The translations under genes and the position numbers were made by a program. A model generated the notes under the pieces. It was not told where the DNA came from, made no database searches, and was given only the letters and a program-made list of their open reading frames with translations. Positions 24,616 through 33,802 of a stretch of 64,000 nt of DNA are shown here, one piece after another (the first letter of the stretch is position 1; each line of letters starts with the position of its first letter). Origin of the DNA: Ruminococcaceae bacterium UBA6353 (lineage in GTDB: Bacteria > Bacillota > Clostridia > Oscillospirales > Acutalibacteraceae); NCBI GenBank assembly GCA_002437905.1, contig DJRT01000011.1:1-64000 (forward strand), written 5' to 3'.

Positions 24616-25484
24616 CCCCGCAGGAGGCCTTTTTGCAGCCGGAGGAGCGCAGCGGTTTTGCTGTTTCTGCTGCGCGCAAGCAGGTGTGGGCGGTGGAGCT
24701 GCTGCTGCTGGATCAGCTGGATCGCGTCTGCCGGCAGCACGGGCTGCGGTATTTTGCCGCCGGCGGTACGCTGCTGGGCGCTGTGCGTCACGCAGGATTT
24801 ATTCCATGGGATGACGATATTGACCTGTTTATGCTGCGCCCGGAATATGACCGCCTGCTGGCGGTGGCCCCGCAGGCCTTCGCCGCACCGGTATTCTTCC
24901 AGTGTGTGCAGACCGACCGCCGCTACAGCCGCGGCCATGCCCAGCTGCGGCACAGCGGCACCACCGCCATTTTGCCGGGTGAGGGGCGGGCTTTCCCGTT
25001 CAATCAGGGCATTTTTATCGACATCTTTCCGCTGGATGCCGTGCCGGACGACCCCGCAGAGCTGCGCGCCCTGCGCCGCCATCTGCGACTGTGTGAGCGG
25101 CTGCTGAATATCGGCGTCCGCTACCCGGCCAATCCGCATAAGACGCTGCCGAAGACGCTGCTGCACGCAGCCGCCATGCTGCTTCCTTACCGGGCGGTCT
25201 GCCGGCGGCGGGATGCACTGGCCGGGCGGTACAACGGGCGGCCGGCCGCCCGCGTGGCACCGCTGACCTTTCAGGCGCAGGATGACCGCCTGCTCTACCC
25301 GGCCGAAAGCTTCCGGCAGGTGCAGTATCTGCCCTTTGAGTACACAACGGTGCCGGTGCCGGCCGGCTATGATGCCGTGCTGCGGGTGCAGTACGGGGAT
25401 TACTGGCAGCCGCGCCGGGAACCCTCTTTCCACGATGGGGTCTTTTTTGACCCCGGACGCAGCTACCGGGACTATACGCGATGA
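24612..25484 (+). CDS. licD: LicD-family phosphotransferase
   Basis: 290-aa LicD protein with the nucleotidyltransferase-fold signature YFAAGGTLLGAVRHAGFIPWDDDIDLFM (key residues Gly-Gly-Thr and the Asp triad, about 47-74) and FNQGIFIDIFPLDAVPDD. Family members attach phosphocholine or another phospho-group to teichoic acids or glycans, using CDP-activated donors. ATG overlaps the flippase stop (ATGA). The lack of choline uptake or lic kinase genes here leaves the donor open. Confidence 0.9.
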   Translation: MTPQEAFLQPEERSGFAVSAARKQVWAVELLLLDQLDRVCRQHGLRYFAAGGTLLGAVRHAGFIPWDDDIDLFMLRPEYDRLLAVAPQAFAAPVFFQCVQTDRRYSRGHAQLRHSGTTAILPGEGRAFPFNQGIFIDIFPLDAVPDDPAELRALRRHLRLCERLLNIGVRYPANPHKTLPKTLLHAAAMLLPYRAVCRRRDALAGRYNGRPAARVAPLTFQAQDDRLLYPAESFRQVQYLPFEYTTVPVPAGYDAVLRVQYGDYWQPRREPSFHDGVFFDPGRSYRDYTR

Positions 25485-25488
25485 ACAG

Positions 25489-25535
25489 AAAATCGCCGTC
25501 TGTGCAGAGTGTTCTGCACAGACGGCGATTTTTTT
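25489..25535. terminator. Bidirectional terminator
   Basis: AAAATCGCCGTCTGTGCAGA pairs with its complement across GTGT and has T tracts on both strands between convergent operons. Confidence 0.88.
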
Positions 25536-25541
25536 GGCGGT

Positions 25542-26300
<759 letters not shown>

Positions 26301-26303
26301 GCT

Positions 26304-27068
26304 TTACACCTCCCGCTGGATATGGATCTCGGCAGCCGTATCCGACTGGGATCCGAAGATCGTGTAGTTTTCCTTGCCATCCATCTTCTTTTCCAGCAGC
26401 CGCAGCAGGCGGGTGATGGTGAAGGTCATGATGAAGTACAGCACGCACACCACCAGGTAGGTCTGGAAGGTCTGGAAATTCTGCCGCTTGATGATGCCGG
26501 CAAAGTAGTACAGCTCGGTTACGCCGATCACATTCAGCACCGAGGTATCCTTGATATTGATGACAAACTCATTGCTGACGGAGGGCAGAATATTGCGCAG
26601 CACCTGCGGGATGATAACCCGCAGCATGGTCTGGCCGTGGGACATGCCGATGGACATGGCGCCCTCAAACTGGCCGCGGTCGATGGAAATAATGCCGCCG
26701 CGCACGATCTCCGCCATATAGGCGCCGGTATTGATGGACACAATGAGGATACCGGAGGGGATCAGTGCCAGTGTTTTGCCGCCGGTGGCGAAGGCATAGC
26801 CCCAGTAGATCACCATGGACTGCACCATCATGGGGGTGCCGCGGAAGATCTCCACATACACGGCGATGATACCGTTGAGCAGCTTCTGCAGAAACCGCAG
26901 CAGGCCGTTGCCGGAGAGCGGCGCTGTGCGCACCACGCCGGTCAGCATACCGATCAGCAGACCGGCCACCGTGCCGATCAGGGAGATCAGCAGGGTATTG
27001 CCGATGCCCTGCAGCAGCTGCGGGTAGTATTTCACCAGGATGTTCCAAACATCTTGAAAAAAAGTCAT
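26304..27068 (-). CDS. Amino-acid ABC importer, permease
   Basis: 254-aa permease with about five helices and the HisM/GlnP-type EAA motif region (GAMSIGMSHGQTMLRVIIPQVLRNILP). YVEIFRGTPMMVQ is a family hallmark. It lies 12 bp after the binding-protein gene and 3 bp before the ATPase. It is expected to dimerise. The upstream ribosome site is weak (CAGGAC), suggesting translational coupling. Confidence 0.93.
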   Translation of the reverse strand: MTFFQDVWNILVKYYPQLLQGIGNTLLISLIGTVAGLLIGMLTGVVRTAPLSGNGLLRFLQKLLNGIIAVYVEIFRGTPMMVQSMVIYWGYAFATGGKTLALIPSGILIVSINTGAYMAEIVRGGIISIDRGQFEGAMSIGMSHGQTMLRVIIPQVLRNILPSVSNEFVINIKDTSVLNVIGVTELYYFAGIIKRQNFQTFQTYLVVCVLYFIMTFTITRLLRLLEKKMDGKENYTIFGSQSDTAAEIHIQREV

Positions 27069-27080
27069 AGTCCTGTTCCC

Positions 27081-27950
27081 TTATTTCTTCCGGATGATGA
27101 CTACGAGGTTCGACTCGTAGTAGGCGTCGGTAAAGTCGATCTCCTGCTTACGCTCGGCTGTGGGGCTCATGCCGGCCACAATGGCGTCGATATTGCCGGA
27201 CTGCACGGCCGGCAGCAGGGAATCCCACTCCATGGCGTAGATCTCCAGCTTGAGGCCGAGCTTGTTGGCCACATACTGTGCCACCTGCACATCGTAGCCG
27301 TTGGCGTACAGGCCTTCCTTGCCCTCGCCGCTGATCGGCACCTCGCCGATGGTGCCGGAGGTGGTTTCGGTCCAGTTGTACGGCTCATAGGCACATTCCA
27401 TGCCTACCTTCAGCGTGCCGGTGGGGTTGGCCGGGGTCTCGCTCTCCAGCACGAATTTGTCCACCGTGCCGCCGTTTGCCAGCGTTACGATCTGATCCAT
27501 CAGCTGGCTCTTCTGCTCCTCGGTGATGGTCGCCAGTACCTCATTGATTTTGGCGGTCATGTCCGATCCCTTCTTCAGGCCGATGGCGATGCTCACATCC
27601 GCCGCGGTGGTCTTGAAGCCGGTGTCGTTGTTCTTCAGCGGGATATAGGTGAGGGTGCTGTCCGATTTCGTTACCGACAGGGCCGTCGGTTCCTCTGCCA
27701 CATAGCCGTCGATCGAGCCGCTCTTGAGGGCGGTCAGCAGGTCGGAGAATTCCGGCAGGGTGGAGGACTGCACATCTTCGATCTGCTTTACGGCATCGGC
27801 GTGGAAGGTGCCGGTCTGGGCGGCGATCTTGGCGCCCTTCAGGTCGGCCAGGGATTTGGCCCCGGAGATATCCACACGGGTTTCGCTGCCGCAGCCGGCG
27901 CAGCCAAGCACCAGCAGAGCAGCCAGAACGATTGCAAGCAGTTTTTTCAT
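27081..27950 (-). CDS. Circularly permuted amino-acid-binding lipoprotein
   Basis: 289-aa lipoprotein (lipobox VLGC at 14-17; Cys20 is an alternative). It contains both halves of a family-3 solute-binding protein but in swapped order. The usual second part (SLADLKGAKIAAQTGT .. LLTALKSGSIDGYVAEEP .. IAIGLKKGSDM) comes first at 32-160. The usual first part (GTLKVGMECAYEPYNW .. GYDVQVAQYVANKLGL .. PTAERKQEIDFTDAYYESNLVVI) follows at 178-289, and the protein ends where a normal one reaches its hinge. The second ATG (27950) fits AAGGAG. It feeds the downstream permease and is controlled by an L-box. Confidence 0.9.
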   Translation of the reverse strand: MKKLLAIVLAALLVLGCAGCGSETRVDISGAKSLADLKGAKIAAQTGTFHADAVKQIEDVQSSTLPEFSDLLTALKSGSIDGYVAEEPTALSVTKSDSTLTYIPLKNNDTGFKTTAADVSIAIGLKKGSDMTAKINEVLATITEEQKSQLMDQIVTLANGGTVDKFVLESETPANPTGTLKVGMECAYEPYNWTETTSGTIGEVPISGEGKEGLYANGYDVQVAQYVANKLGLKLEIYAMEWDSLLPAVQSGNIDAIVAGMSPTAERKQEIDFTDAYYESNLVVIIRKK

Positions 27951-27985
27951 TGTCATTCTCTCCTTTTCTGATGCGGCACAAAATC

Positions 27986-28022
27986 AAAAAGACCCGCGGT
28001 ACCTCTGTGAAGGTATCCCGGG
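27986..28022 (-). terminator. L-box expression-platform terminator
   Basis: CCCGGGATACCT pairs with AGGTACCGCGGG, then five T on the minus strand, between aptamer and binding-protein gene. Confidence 0.82.
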
Positions 28023-28064
28023 CTATAAATACGCCCCCCAAAAAGGGGAAAACGATGAAACCGC

Positions 28065-28224
28065 GATAGCTCTCCACAAATGTGACAGTCCCGTGCATAT
28101 TCTGCACGGCCCCAGCACCAGACGGTTGGCAACCCGTCTGCCACTTCGGCAAAGCACCCTTTCGGCGGAAGCGGCTTGCCAGCCTTGCTTGCCCGCGCCT
28201 ACTGATGAGCTTTGCGCCTCTATC
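28065..28224 (-). promoter_or_regulatory. Lysine riboswitch (L-box) aptamer
   Basis: The minus-strand leader shows the L-box landmarks in order: P1 GATAG (28224-28220) with CTATC (28069-28065), AGAGGCGC at the 5' side, CAGTAGGCGC, a GCCGAAG segment, a long stem capped by GGTTGCC, then ACTGTCAC (28089-28082) and GGAGAGCTA (28075-28067). L-boxes turn off lysine synthesis and uptake genes when lysine is abundant; here it controls an ABC importer. Confidence 0.9.
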
Positions 28225-28249
28225 AAGTGTTCCGTATCAAGTTTTCCTC

Positions 28250-28277
28250 ATTATAGCACCGGTGGCGCGTTTGTCAA
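28250..28277 (-). promoter_or_regulatory. Promoter of L-box operon
   Basis: TTGACA (28272-28277), 16 bp, TATAAT (28250-28255), both perfect, minus strand. Confidence 0.88.
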
Positions 28278-28326
28278 CACTTTTTCGGCAAAAAAGTGCA
28301 TTTTCACAAAAACGCCGGATATGCCC

Positions 28327-28355
28327 TTGAACGAAATGGAGAAATATGCTATGAT
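28327..28355 (+). promoter_or_regulatory. Promoter of ygiQ-like gene
   Basis: TTGAAC (28327-28332), 17 bp, TATGAT (28350-28355). Confidence 0.7.
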
Positions 28356-28420
28356 TTCAGGCAGAAACGGCGGCGTGCCGCTGCGCCCGACCCGATAATC
28401 AGGAACAGGAGAAGTGCCCT

Positions 28421-30340
28421 ATGCCCTTTTTGCCCATCACAGTTGAAGAAATGCGTGCCCGCGGCTGGTCGCAGCCGGATTTTGTCCTGGTGGCGGGGGA
28501 TGCGTATGTGGATCACCCCAGCTTTGGCACGGCCATCATCTCCCGCGTGCTGGAGGCCGAGGGCTTTAAGGTATGCATCGTGCCGCAGCCGCAGGGCGAT
28601 GCGGACTATCAGCGCTTTGGCCGGCCGCGGCTGGCCTTTCTGGTCAATGGCGGCAATATCGACCCCATGGTGGCGCATTATACGGCAGCCAAGCGCCGCC
28701 GCAGCGAGGATGCCTATTCCCCCGGCGGCCGGGCCGGGCTGCGCCCTGATCGGGCGACCATTGTGTATTGCCGTGCCCTGCGGCGGCTGTATGGGGATGT
28801 GCCGATCGCCATTGGCGGGCTGGAGGCTTCCCTGCGGCGCTTTGCCCACTACGATTACTGGGACGACCGGGTGCGCCCGTCGATCCTGTTTGACAGCGGC
28901 GCCGACCTGCTGATGTTCGGTATGGGAGAGCGGCATATCGTGGAGATTGCCCACCGGCTGGACGCCGGCGAGGATATCCGCACGCTGCACGATATCCTTG
29001 GTACCTGCTATGCGGTGGCGGCGGCGGATTTTCAGCCGATCCCCCACAGCGCGGAATGTCCCTCCTACGAGCTGGTCAGTGCCCCGACCGAGAGCGGCAA
29101 GCGCCAGTATGCCATCTCCTGCCGCATCCAGCAGCAGGAGCATGATGCCGTGCGCGGCCGCACGGTGCTGCAGCGCTGCGGCGACCGTATCCTGGTGCAG
29201 AACCCGCCCTCGCCGGTGCTGTCGACCGAGGAGATGGATCGGGTGTATGCGCTGCCGTATATGCGCAATTATCACCCCAGCTACGAGGCGCAGGGCGGTG
29301 TGCCGGGCATTGCCGAGGTGAAGTTTTCCATTATTCATAACCGCGGCTGCTTCGGCGCGTGCAATTTTTGCGCCATTGCCTACCACCAGGGACGGCAGAT
29401 CACCGCCCGCAGCCACGGCAGCGTGGTGCAGGAGGCGGAAAAGATCGCCAAAATGCCGGATTTCAAGGGATATATCCACGATGTGGGCGGTCCCACGGCG
29501 GATTTCCGTTTTCCCTCCTGCGAGGCGCAGCTCAAGCGCGGCCTGTGCAAGGACCGTAAGTGCCTGGCGCCGGAAATGTGCCCGGCGGTCAAGGTGGATC
29601 ACAGCGACTATCTGGCGCTGCTGCGGCGGCTGCGGCAGGTGCCGGGGGTGAAAAAGGTGTTTATCCGTTCCGGCATCCGGTTTGATTATGTGATCGCCGA
29701 CCAGGACGAGCGGTTTTTCAAGGAGCTGATCAGCCACCATGTCAGCGGCCAGCTGAAGGTGGCGCCGGAGCATGTTTCCGACCGGGTGCTGCATTATATG
29801 GGCAAGCCGCCCTTCCGGGTGTATGAGAAATTCCGCACCCGGTTCTACGAGCTGACCAAAAGTGCGGAGAAAAAGCAGTATCTTGTGCCGTATCTGATGT
29901 CTTCGCACCCCGGCAGCACGGTGGACGACGCCATCAAGCTGGCGCGTTTTCTGAAAAAGGAGGGGCTGCACCCGGAGCAGGTGCAGGATTTTTACCCCAC
30001 CCCCGGCACGGTATCCACCTGTATGTTCTATACCGGACTGGATCCCATGACCATGGAGCCGGTGTATGTGCCCCGTTCCCCGCAGGAGAAGGCGGAGCAG
30101 CGGGCGCTGCTGCAATACTACCGGCCGGAAAACCGGCGGCTGGTGCTGGCGGCGCTGCGGCGCGCCGGGCGGCAGGATCTGATCGGCACGGGGCCGAACT
30201 GTCTGGTGCCGCCGGAGCCATCTGCGGGCGGCCGCGGCGGCCGGAACGCCCCCGCTGGCCGGCGCCCGGAGAAAAAGCCGGGACACCCCGCCGGCGCCGG
30301 GCGGTACAGCCGCTACAGCCGCGGCAAAAAGAAGAAATAA
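28421..30340 (+). CDS. YgiQ-family radical SAM protein
   Basis: 639-aa protein with an N-terminal cobalamin-binding-like domain (MPFLPITVEEMRARGW .. LVAGDAYVDHPSFG), then a radical SAM core with the variant cluster motif C310-x3-C314-x2-C317 (CFGACNFC). A conserved VKVDHSDYLALL segment and a basic, Gly-rich tail (SRGKKKK) follow. YgiQ proteins are conserved in anaerobes with no settled reaction. ATG 28421 has CAGGAGAAG upstream. The Lys/Arg tail could bind RNA. Confidence 0.93.
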   Translation: MPFLPITVEEMRARGWSQPDFVLVAGDAYVDHPSFGTAIISRVLEAEGFKVCIVPQPQGDADYQRFGRPRLAFLVNGGNIDPMVAHYTAAKRRRSEDAYSPGGRAGLRPDRATIVYCRALRRLYGDVPIAIGGLEASLRRFAHYDYWDDRVRPSILFDSGADLLMFGMGERHIVEIAHRLDAGEDIRTLHDILGTCYAVAAADFQPIPHSAECPSYELVSAPTESGKRQYAISCRIQQQEHDAVRGRTVLQRCGDRILVQNPPSPVLSTEEMDRVYALPYMRNYHPSYEAQGGVPGIAEVKFSIIHNRGCFGACNFCAIAYHQGRQITARSHGSVVQEAEKIAKMPDFKGYIHDVGGPTADFRFPSCEAQLKRGLCKDRKCLAPEMCPAVKVDHSDYLALLRRLRQVPGVKKVFIRSGIRFDYVIADQDERFFKELISHHVSGQLKVAPEHVSDRVLHYMGKPPFRVYEKFRTRFYELTKSAEKKQYLVPYLMSSHPGSTVDDAIKLARFLKKEGLHPEQVQDFYPTPGTVSTCMFYTGLDPMTMEPVYVPRSPQEKAEQRALLQYYRPENRRLVLAALRRAGRQDLIGTGPNCLVPPEPSAGGRGGRNAPAGRRPEKKPGHPAGAGRYSRYSRGKKKK

Positions 30341-30420
30341 GAGCCGCCGGCAGTGTTTCGTTTGAGTTTCGATTGGCCGGGTAGAATAGACAAAACGGTG
30401 CACAAGCGGAGGGCGATACC

Positions 30421-31095
30421 ATGTTTCATATCCTTGTGGTGGATGACGATAAAAATACCCGTCGGCTGATCGAGGCGGTGCTCAGCCGGGAAAACTATAC
30501 CGTGACCACGGCCGAGAACGGGGAGCAGGCACTGCAGCGGCTGGATGAACAGCACATTGACCTGATTGTGCTGGACATCATGATGCCGAAGATCGACGGC
30601 TACGAGCTGACGCGGCAGCTGCGGGCGGCCGGCAATGAGCTGCCGATCCTGATGGCCTCGGCCAAGCAGCTGCCGGCGGACAGGCACCGGGGCTTTCTGG
30701 TTGGGACGGATGACTATGTGACCAAGCCGATCGACGAGCAGGAGCTGCTGCTGCGTATCAAGGCGCTGCTGCGGCGTGCCCGCATCGCCAGTGAGCGGCG
30801 CATCGTGATCGGCGATGTGGTGCTGGACTACGATGCCCTGACGGTAACGGGGCACGGCCAGGTGCAGGAGCTGCCGCAAAAGGAGTTTCTGCTGCTGTAC
30901 AAGCTGCTTTCCTACCCCGGCAAGATCTTCACCCGCATCCAGCTGATGGATGAGATATGGGGTGTGGAAACCGACAGCGGCTGGGAAACGGTGACCGTGC
31001 ACATCGGGCGGCTGCGCCGCCGGTTTGAGGGCTGGGAGGAATTCCGTATCGAATCGGTGCGCGGGCTGGGCTATAAGGCGGTGAAGAAGCTGTGA
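30421..31095 (+). CDS. OmpR-family response regulator
   Basis: 224-aa regulator: receiver domain with acidic pocket DDD (8-10), phosphoacceptor Asp52 (LDIMMPK) and Lys near 104 (DYVTKPI); winged-helix DNA-binding domain from about 128 (VLDYDALTV .. LLSYPGKIFTRIQLMDEIWG). GGAGGGC precedes the ATG. It overlaps the kinase gene by 4 bp, forming a two-component pair. The adjacent MATE transporter is a candidate target, but this is inference. Confidence 0.95.
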   Translation: MFHILVVDDDKNTRRLIEAVLSRENYTVTTAENGEQALQRLDEQHIDLIVLDIMMPKIDGYELTRQLRAAGNELPILMASAKQLPADRHRGFLVGTDDYVTKPIDEQELLLRIKALLRRARIASERRIVIGDVVLDYDALTVTGHGQVQELPQKEFLLLYKLLSYPGKIFTRIQLMDEIWGVETDSGWETVTVHIGRLRRRFEGWEEFRIESVRGLGYKAVKKL

Positions 31096-32201
31096 AAATG
31101 CGTCTGGATACCGAAAAGCTGCAGCAAAAACGGCGGGAATATACCTCCCGTGTGTCGCTGACGCTGCTGTTTGCCGGTGCGGCGTTCCTGGTCATTCTGG
31201 TTGTGCTGGTTGTGGTGGGAACACTGGCGCTGATCCTGGTCAACACCGGCGTGCTGACCAAAAAGGATATTGGTCTTATCAGTGCCAACCAGCTGATCGC
31301 GTTTATCCTGCTGGATAGCTTTGTGGCCGGCGCTGCCGGGGCACTGCTGTTCGGCCGGCTGTATATGCGGCCGATCAACGCCATGATCAATATGATGAAC
31401 CGGCTGGCGGCCGGGGATTTTCATTCCCGCATCCGGTTCAGCGGCCTGTTTGCCCGCCACCCGGCGGTGGTTGAGCTGACCGGCAGCATCAATACGCTGG
31501 CGGAGGAGCTGGAAAATACCGAGCTGCTGCGCTCGGATTTTATCAACAATTTTTCCCACGAATTCAAAACGCCCATCGTGTCCATCGCCGGCTTTGCCGC
31601 GCTGCTGAAGTCTGCCGAGCTTTCGGAGGAGCAGCGTGCCGAGTATATCGGCATTATTGCGGAGGAGTCCCGGCGGCTGTCTGCCATGGCCACCAATGTG
31701 CTCAATCTGACCAAGGTGGAAAACCAGACCATCCTTTCGGATGTGACGGTGTTCAATCTTTCCGAGCAGATCCGCACCTGCCTGCTGCTGCTGGAAAACA
31801 AGTGGGCGGACAAGGGGCTGGATCTGTGCCTGGAATTCCGCGAATACCGCATTGCCGGCAACGAAGAGCTGCTGCGGCAGGTGTGGATCAACCTGCTGGA
31901 TAATGCGGTCAAATTTACCCCGTTCGGCGGTACCATCCGGGTGGATATTGCCCGGCAGGGCGATCGGCTGCAGGTAACAGTGGCCAACACCGGCAGCACC
32001 GTGCTGCCGGAGGACCGGGAGCGGATATTCCGCAAGTTTTATCAGGGGGATACCTCCCATGCCACCGAGGGCAACGGGGTGGGGCTGGCAGTGGTCAAGC
32101 GCATTGTGGAGCTGCACGGCGGCCAGGTGTGGGTGGAATCGGCGGAGGATATGACCCGCTTTACCGTCTGTCTGCCGGCCGGTGTGGCGCAGACCGCTTG
32201 A
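31092..32201 (+). CDS. Sensor histidine kinase
   Basis: 369-aa membrane kinase: two membrane helices (about 21-50 and 66-90) with only ~15 extracellular residues between them, a HAMP domain (about 91-143), phosphoacceptor His156 (NNFSHEFKTPI), N-box NLLDNAVKF and G-box GNGVGLAVVK. The very short external loop suggests membrane-intrinsic sensing, as in kinases for cell-envelope-active compounds. GTG 31092 overlaps the regulator stop; ATG 31098 is an alternative. Confidence 0.94.
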   Translation: MKMRLDTEKLQQKRREYTSRVSLTLLFAGAAFLVILVVLVVVGTLALILVNTGVLTKKDIGLISANQLIAFILLDSFVAGAAGALLFGRLYMRPINAMINMMNRLAAGDFHSRIRFSGLFARHPAVVELTGSINTLAEELENTELLRSDFINNFSHEFKTPIVSIAGFAALLKSAELSEEQRAEYIGIIAEESRRLSAMATNVLNLTKVENQTILSDVTVFNLSEQIRTCLLLLENKWADKGLDLCLEFREYRIAGNEELLRQVWINLLDNAVKFTPFGGTIRVDIARQGDRLQVTVANTGSTVLPEDRERIFRKFYQGDTSHATEGNGVGLAVVKRIVELHGGQVWVESAEDMTRFTVCLPAGVAQTA

Positions 32202-32227
32202 CACGGCGGCGTTTTGCAGCGTATACT
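32198..32227 (+). promoter_or_regulatory. Promoter of MATE gene
   Basis: TTGACA (32198-32203) overlaps the kinase stop; 18 bp; TATACT (32222-32227). Confidence 0.72.
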
Positions 32228-32292
32228 GGAGCAATACCCTGCAGATACGATTTGTTTTGTCCAAGTACCCGTTTTACAGAAGGAGGAGCCTC

Positions 32293-33642
32293 ATGGAGAA
32301 TAACCGTACAACCGGCAGCGTGCTGCGCAATGTGCTGTCCTTTTCGCTGCCATACCTGCTGTCCTATTTCCTGCAGACGCTTTACGGGATGGCGGATCTC
32401 TTTATCGTGGGGCAGTATGAGGGCGTGGCTGCTACCACGGCCGTGTCCGTCGGCAGCCAGGTGATGCATATGCTCACCGTGATGCTGGTCGGCCTGGCTA
32501 TGGGCACGACCGTCAGCATCGGGCAGGCGGTCGGCGGCGGGGATCACCGCCGTGCGGCGGCCGCGATTGGCAACACCGTGACGCTGTTTATGGGTCTGTC
32601 GGTGGTGCTGACCGCTATTCTGCTGCTGCTGGTGCAGCCGATTGTGGCTGTGATGTCCACACCGGCCGAGGCGGTGGCCGGTACAGCGGACTATCTGCGT
32701 ATCTGCTTTATCGGAATCCCGTTTATCACGGCTTACAATATCATCAGCTCTATTTTCCGCGGTCTCGGCGATGCCAAAAGCCCGATGATCTTTATTGCGG
32801 TGGCGTGTGCTGCCAATATCGGGCTGGATTATCTGTTCATCGGCGGGCTGGGACTTGGGGCGGCCGGTGCGGCGCTGGGCACCACGCTGGCGCAGGCGAT
32901 CAGCGTGGCGGTATCGCTGGCGGTGGTGCTGCGGCAGAAAACCGGGGTGGCCCCCGGCCGGCAGGATTTCCGGCCGCAGCGGGCGGTGATGGGGCAGCTT
33001 TTACATATCGGCGTGCCCATCGCCCTGCAGGACGGTTTGGTGCAGATCGCCTTTATCGTCATCACGGTGATCGCCAACCGGCGTGGGCTGACGGACGCGG
33101 CGGCGGTGGGCATTGTGGAAAAAATTATCAGCTTTGTATTCCTGGTGCCCTCTTCCATGCTTTCGACCGTTTCGGCGCTGGGCGCGCAGAATATCGGCGC
33201 CGGCAAGCCGGAGCGCGCCGTGCAGACCATGCGCTACGCTATGGCGATCGCGGTCGGCTTCGGGCTGGTGGTCGCCGTCCTTGCCCAGTGGATTGCCGAG
33301 CCGGTGGTGGGGCTGTTCACGCCGGATGCAGCCGCCGTGAAGGCTGGCGGCCAATACCTGCGCGGCTATATTCTGGACTGTCTGCTGGCCGGTGTGCATT
33401 TCTGCTTCAGCGGCTATTTCTGTGCCCGCGGCCTGTCAGGGCTGTCCTTCCTGCACAATATGCTGTCCATCACCCTGGCGCGCATCCCCGGCGCCTGGCT
33501 GGCTTCCCGGTTTTTCCCGCAGACCCTGCTGCCGATGGGGCTGGCTACTGCCGCCGGCTCACTGCTGTCGGTGGTGGTGTGCGTGACAGCCTTTGCGGTG
33601 CTGCGCCGCCGGGATCGCGCAGCGAAAATGCCGCCGGCATAA
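32293..33642 (+). CDS. MATE-family efflux transporter
   Basis: 449-aa twelve-helix MATE protein. RNVLSFSLPYLLSYFLQTLYGMADLFIVGQYEG is the family opening, and the second half restarts at LLHIGVPIALQDGLVQ. AGGAGGAG precedes ATG 32293. It sits directly after a two-component system but has its own promoter, so co-regulation is possible rather than shown. Only distantly similar to the MATE at 18915-20297 by eye. Confidence 0.92.
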   Translation: MENNRTTGSVLRNVLSFSLPYLLSYFLQTLYGMADLFIVGQYEGVAATTAVSVGSQVMHMLTVMLVGLAMGTTVSIGQAVGGGDHRRAAAAIGNTVTLFMGLSVVLTAILLLLVQPIVAVMSTPAEAVAGTADYLRICFIGIPFITAYNIISSIFRGLGDAKSPMIFIAVACAANIGLDYLFIGGLGLGAAGAALGTTLAQAISVAVSLAVVLRQKTGVAPGRQDFRPQRAVMGQLLHIGVPIALQDGLVQIAFIVITVIANRRGLTDAAAVGIVEKIISFVFLVPSSMLSTVSALGAQNIGAGKPERAVQTMRYAMAIAVGFGLVVAVLAQWIAEPVVGLFTPDAAAVKAGGQYLRGYILDCLLAGVHFCFSGYFCARGLSGLSFLHNMLSITLARIPGAWLASRFFPQTLLPMGLATAAGSLLSVVVCVTAFAVLRRRDRAAKMPPA

Positions 33643-33649
33643 AAAACAC

Positions 33650-33678
33650 TTGCATTTTTCGCCGGATAGTGCTACAAT
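33650..33678 (+). promoter_or_regulatory. Promoter of pnuC leader
   Basis: TTGCAT (33650-33655), 17 bp, TACAAT (33673-33678); transcription would start near 33685. Confidence 0.75.
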
Positions 33679-33684
33679 ATGCGC

Positions 33685-33790
33685 AAAATAGGGAAACCAT
33701 CTGCCACCGGGTAGAGAGATGCTATACGCATCCGCCGCACATCGTTAGGTCTTAGAAGATGTGCCGACGGGTGCGTTGTTTTTTTAATTT
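33685..33790 (+). promoter_or_regulatory. Structured pnuC leader, candidate riboswitch
   Basis: ~105-nt leader. Stem CATCT/AGATG (33698-33702, 33717-33721) encloses CCACCGG. GATGC/GCATC (33718-33722, 33728-33732) competes with a strong terminator: ACGCATCCG (33726-33734) with CGGGTGCGT (33768-33776), inner GCACATC/GATGTGC, then T tract 33779-33785, just before AAGGAGG. I do not recognise a known aptamer class. Confidence 0.7.
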
Positions 33791-33802
33791 AAGGAGGAAG
33801 CT

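Noticed and set aside
33685..33760. ZTP/pfl-like riboswitch reading of the pnuC leader (GGGAAACC and CCACCGGG)
   Set aside because: The final CCGCCTGGGC-type element and pseudoknot are missing, and the gene is not a ZTP target.
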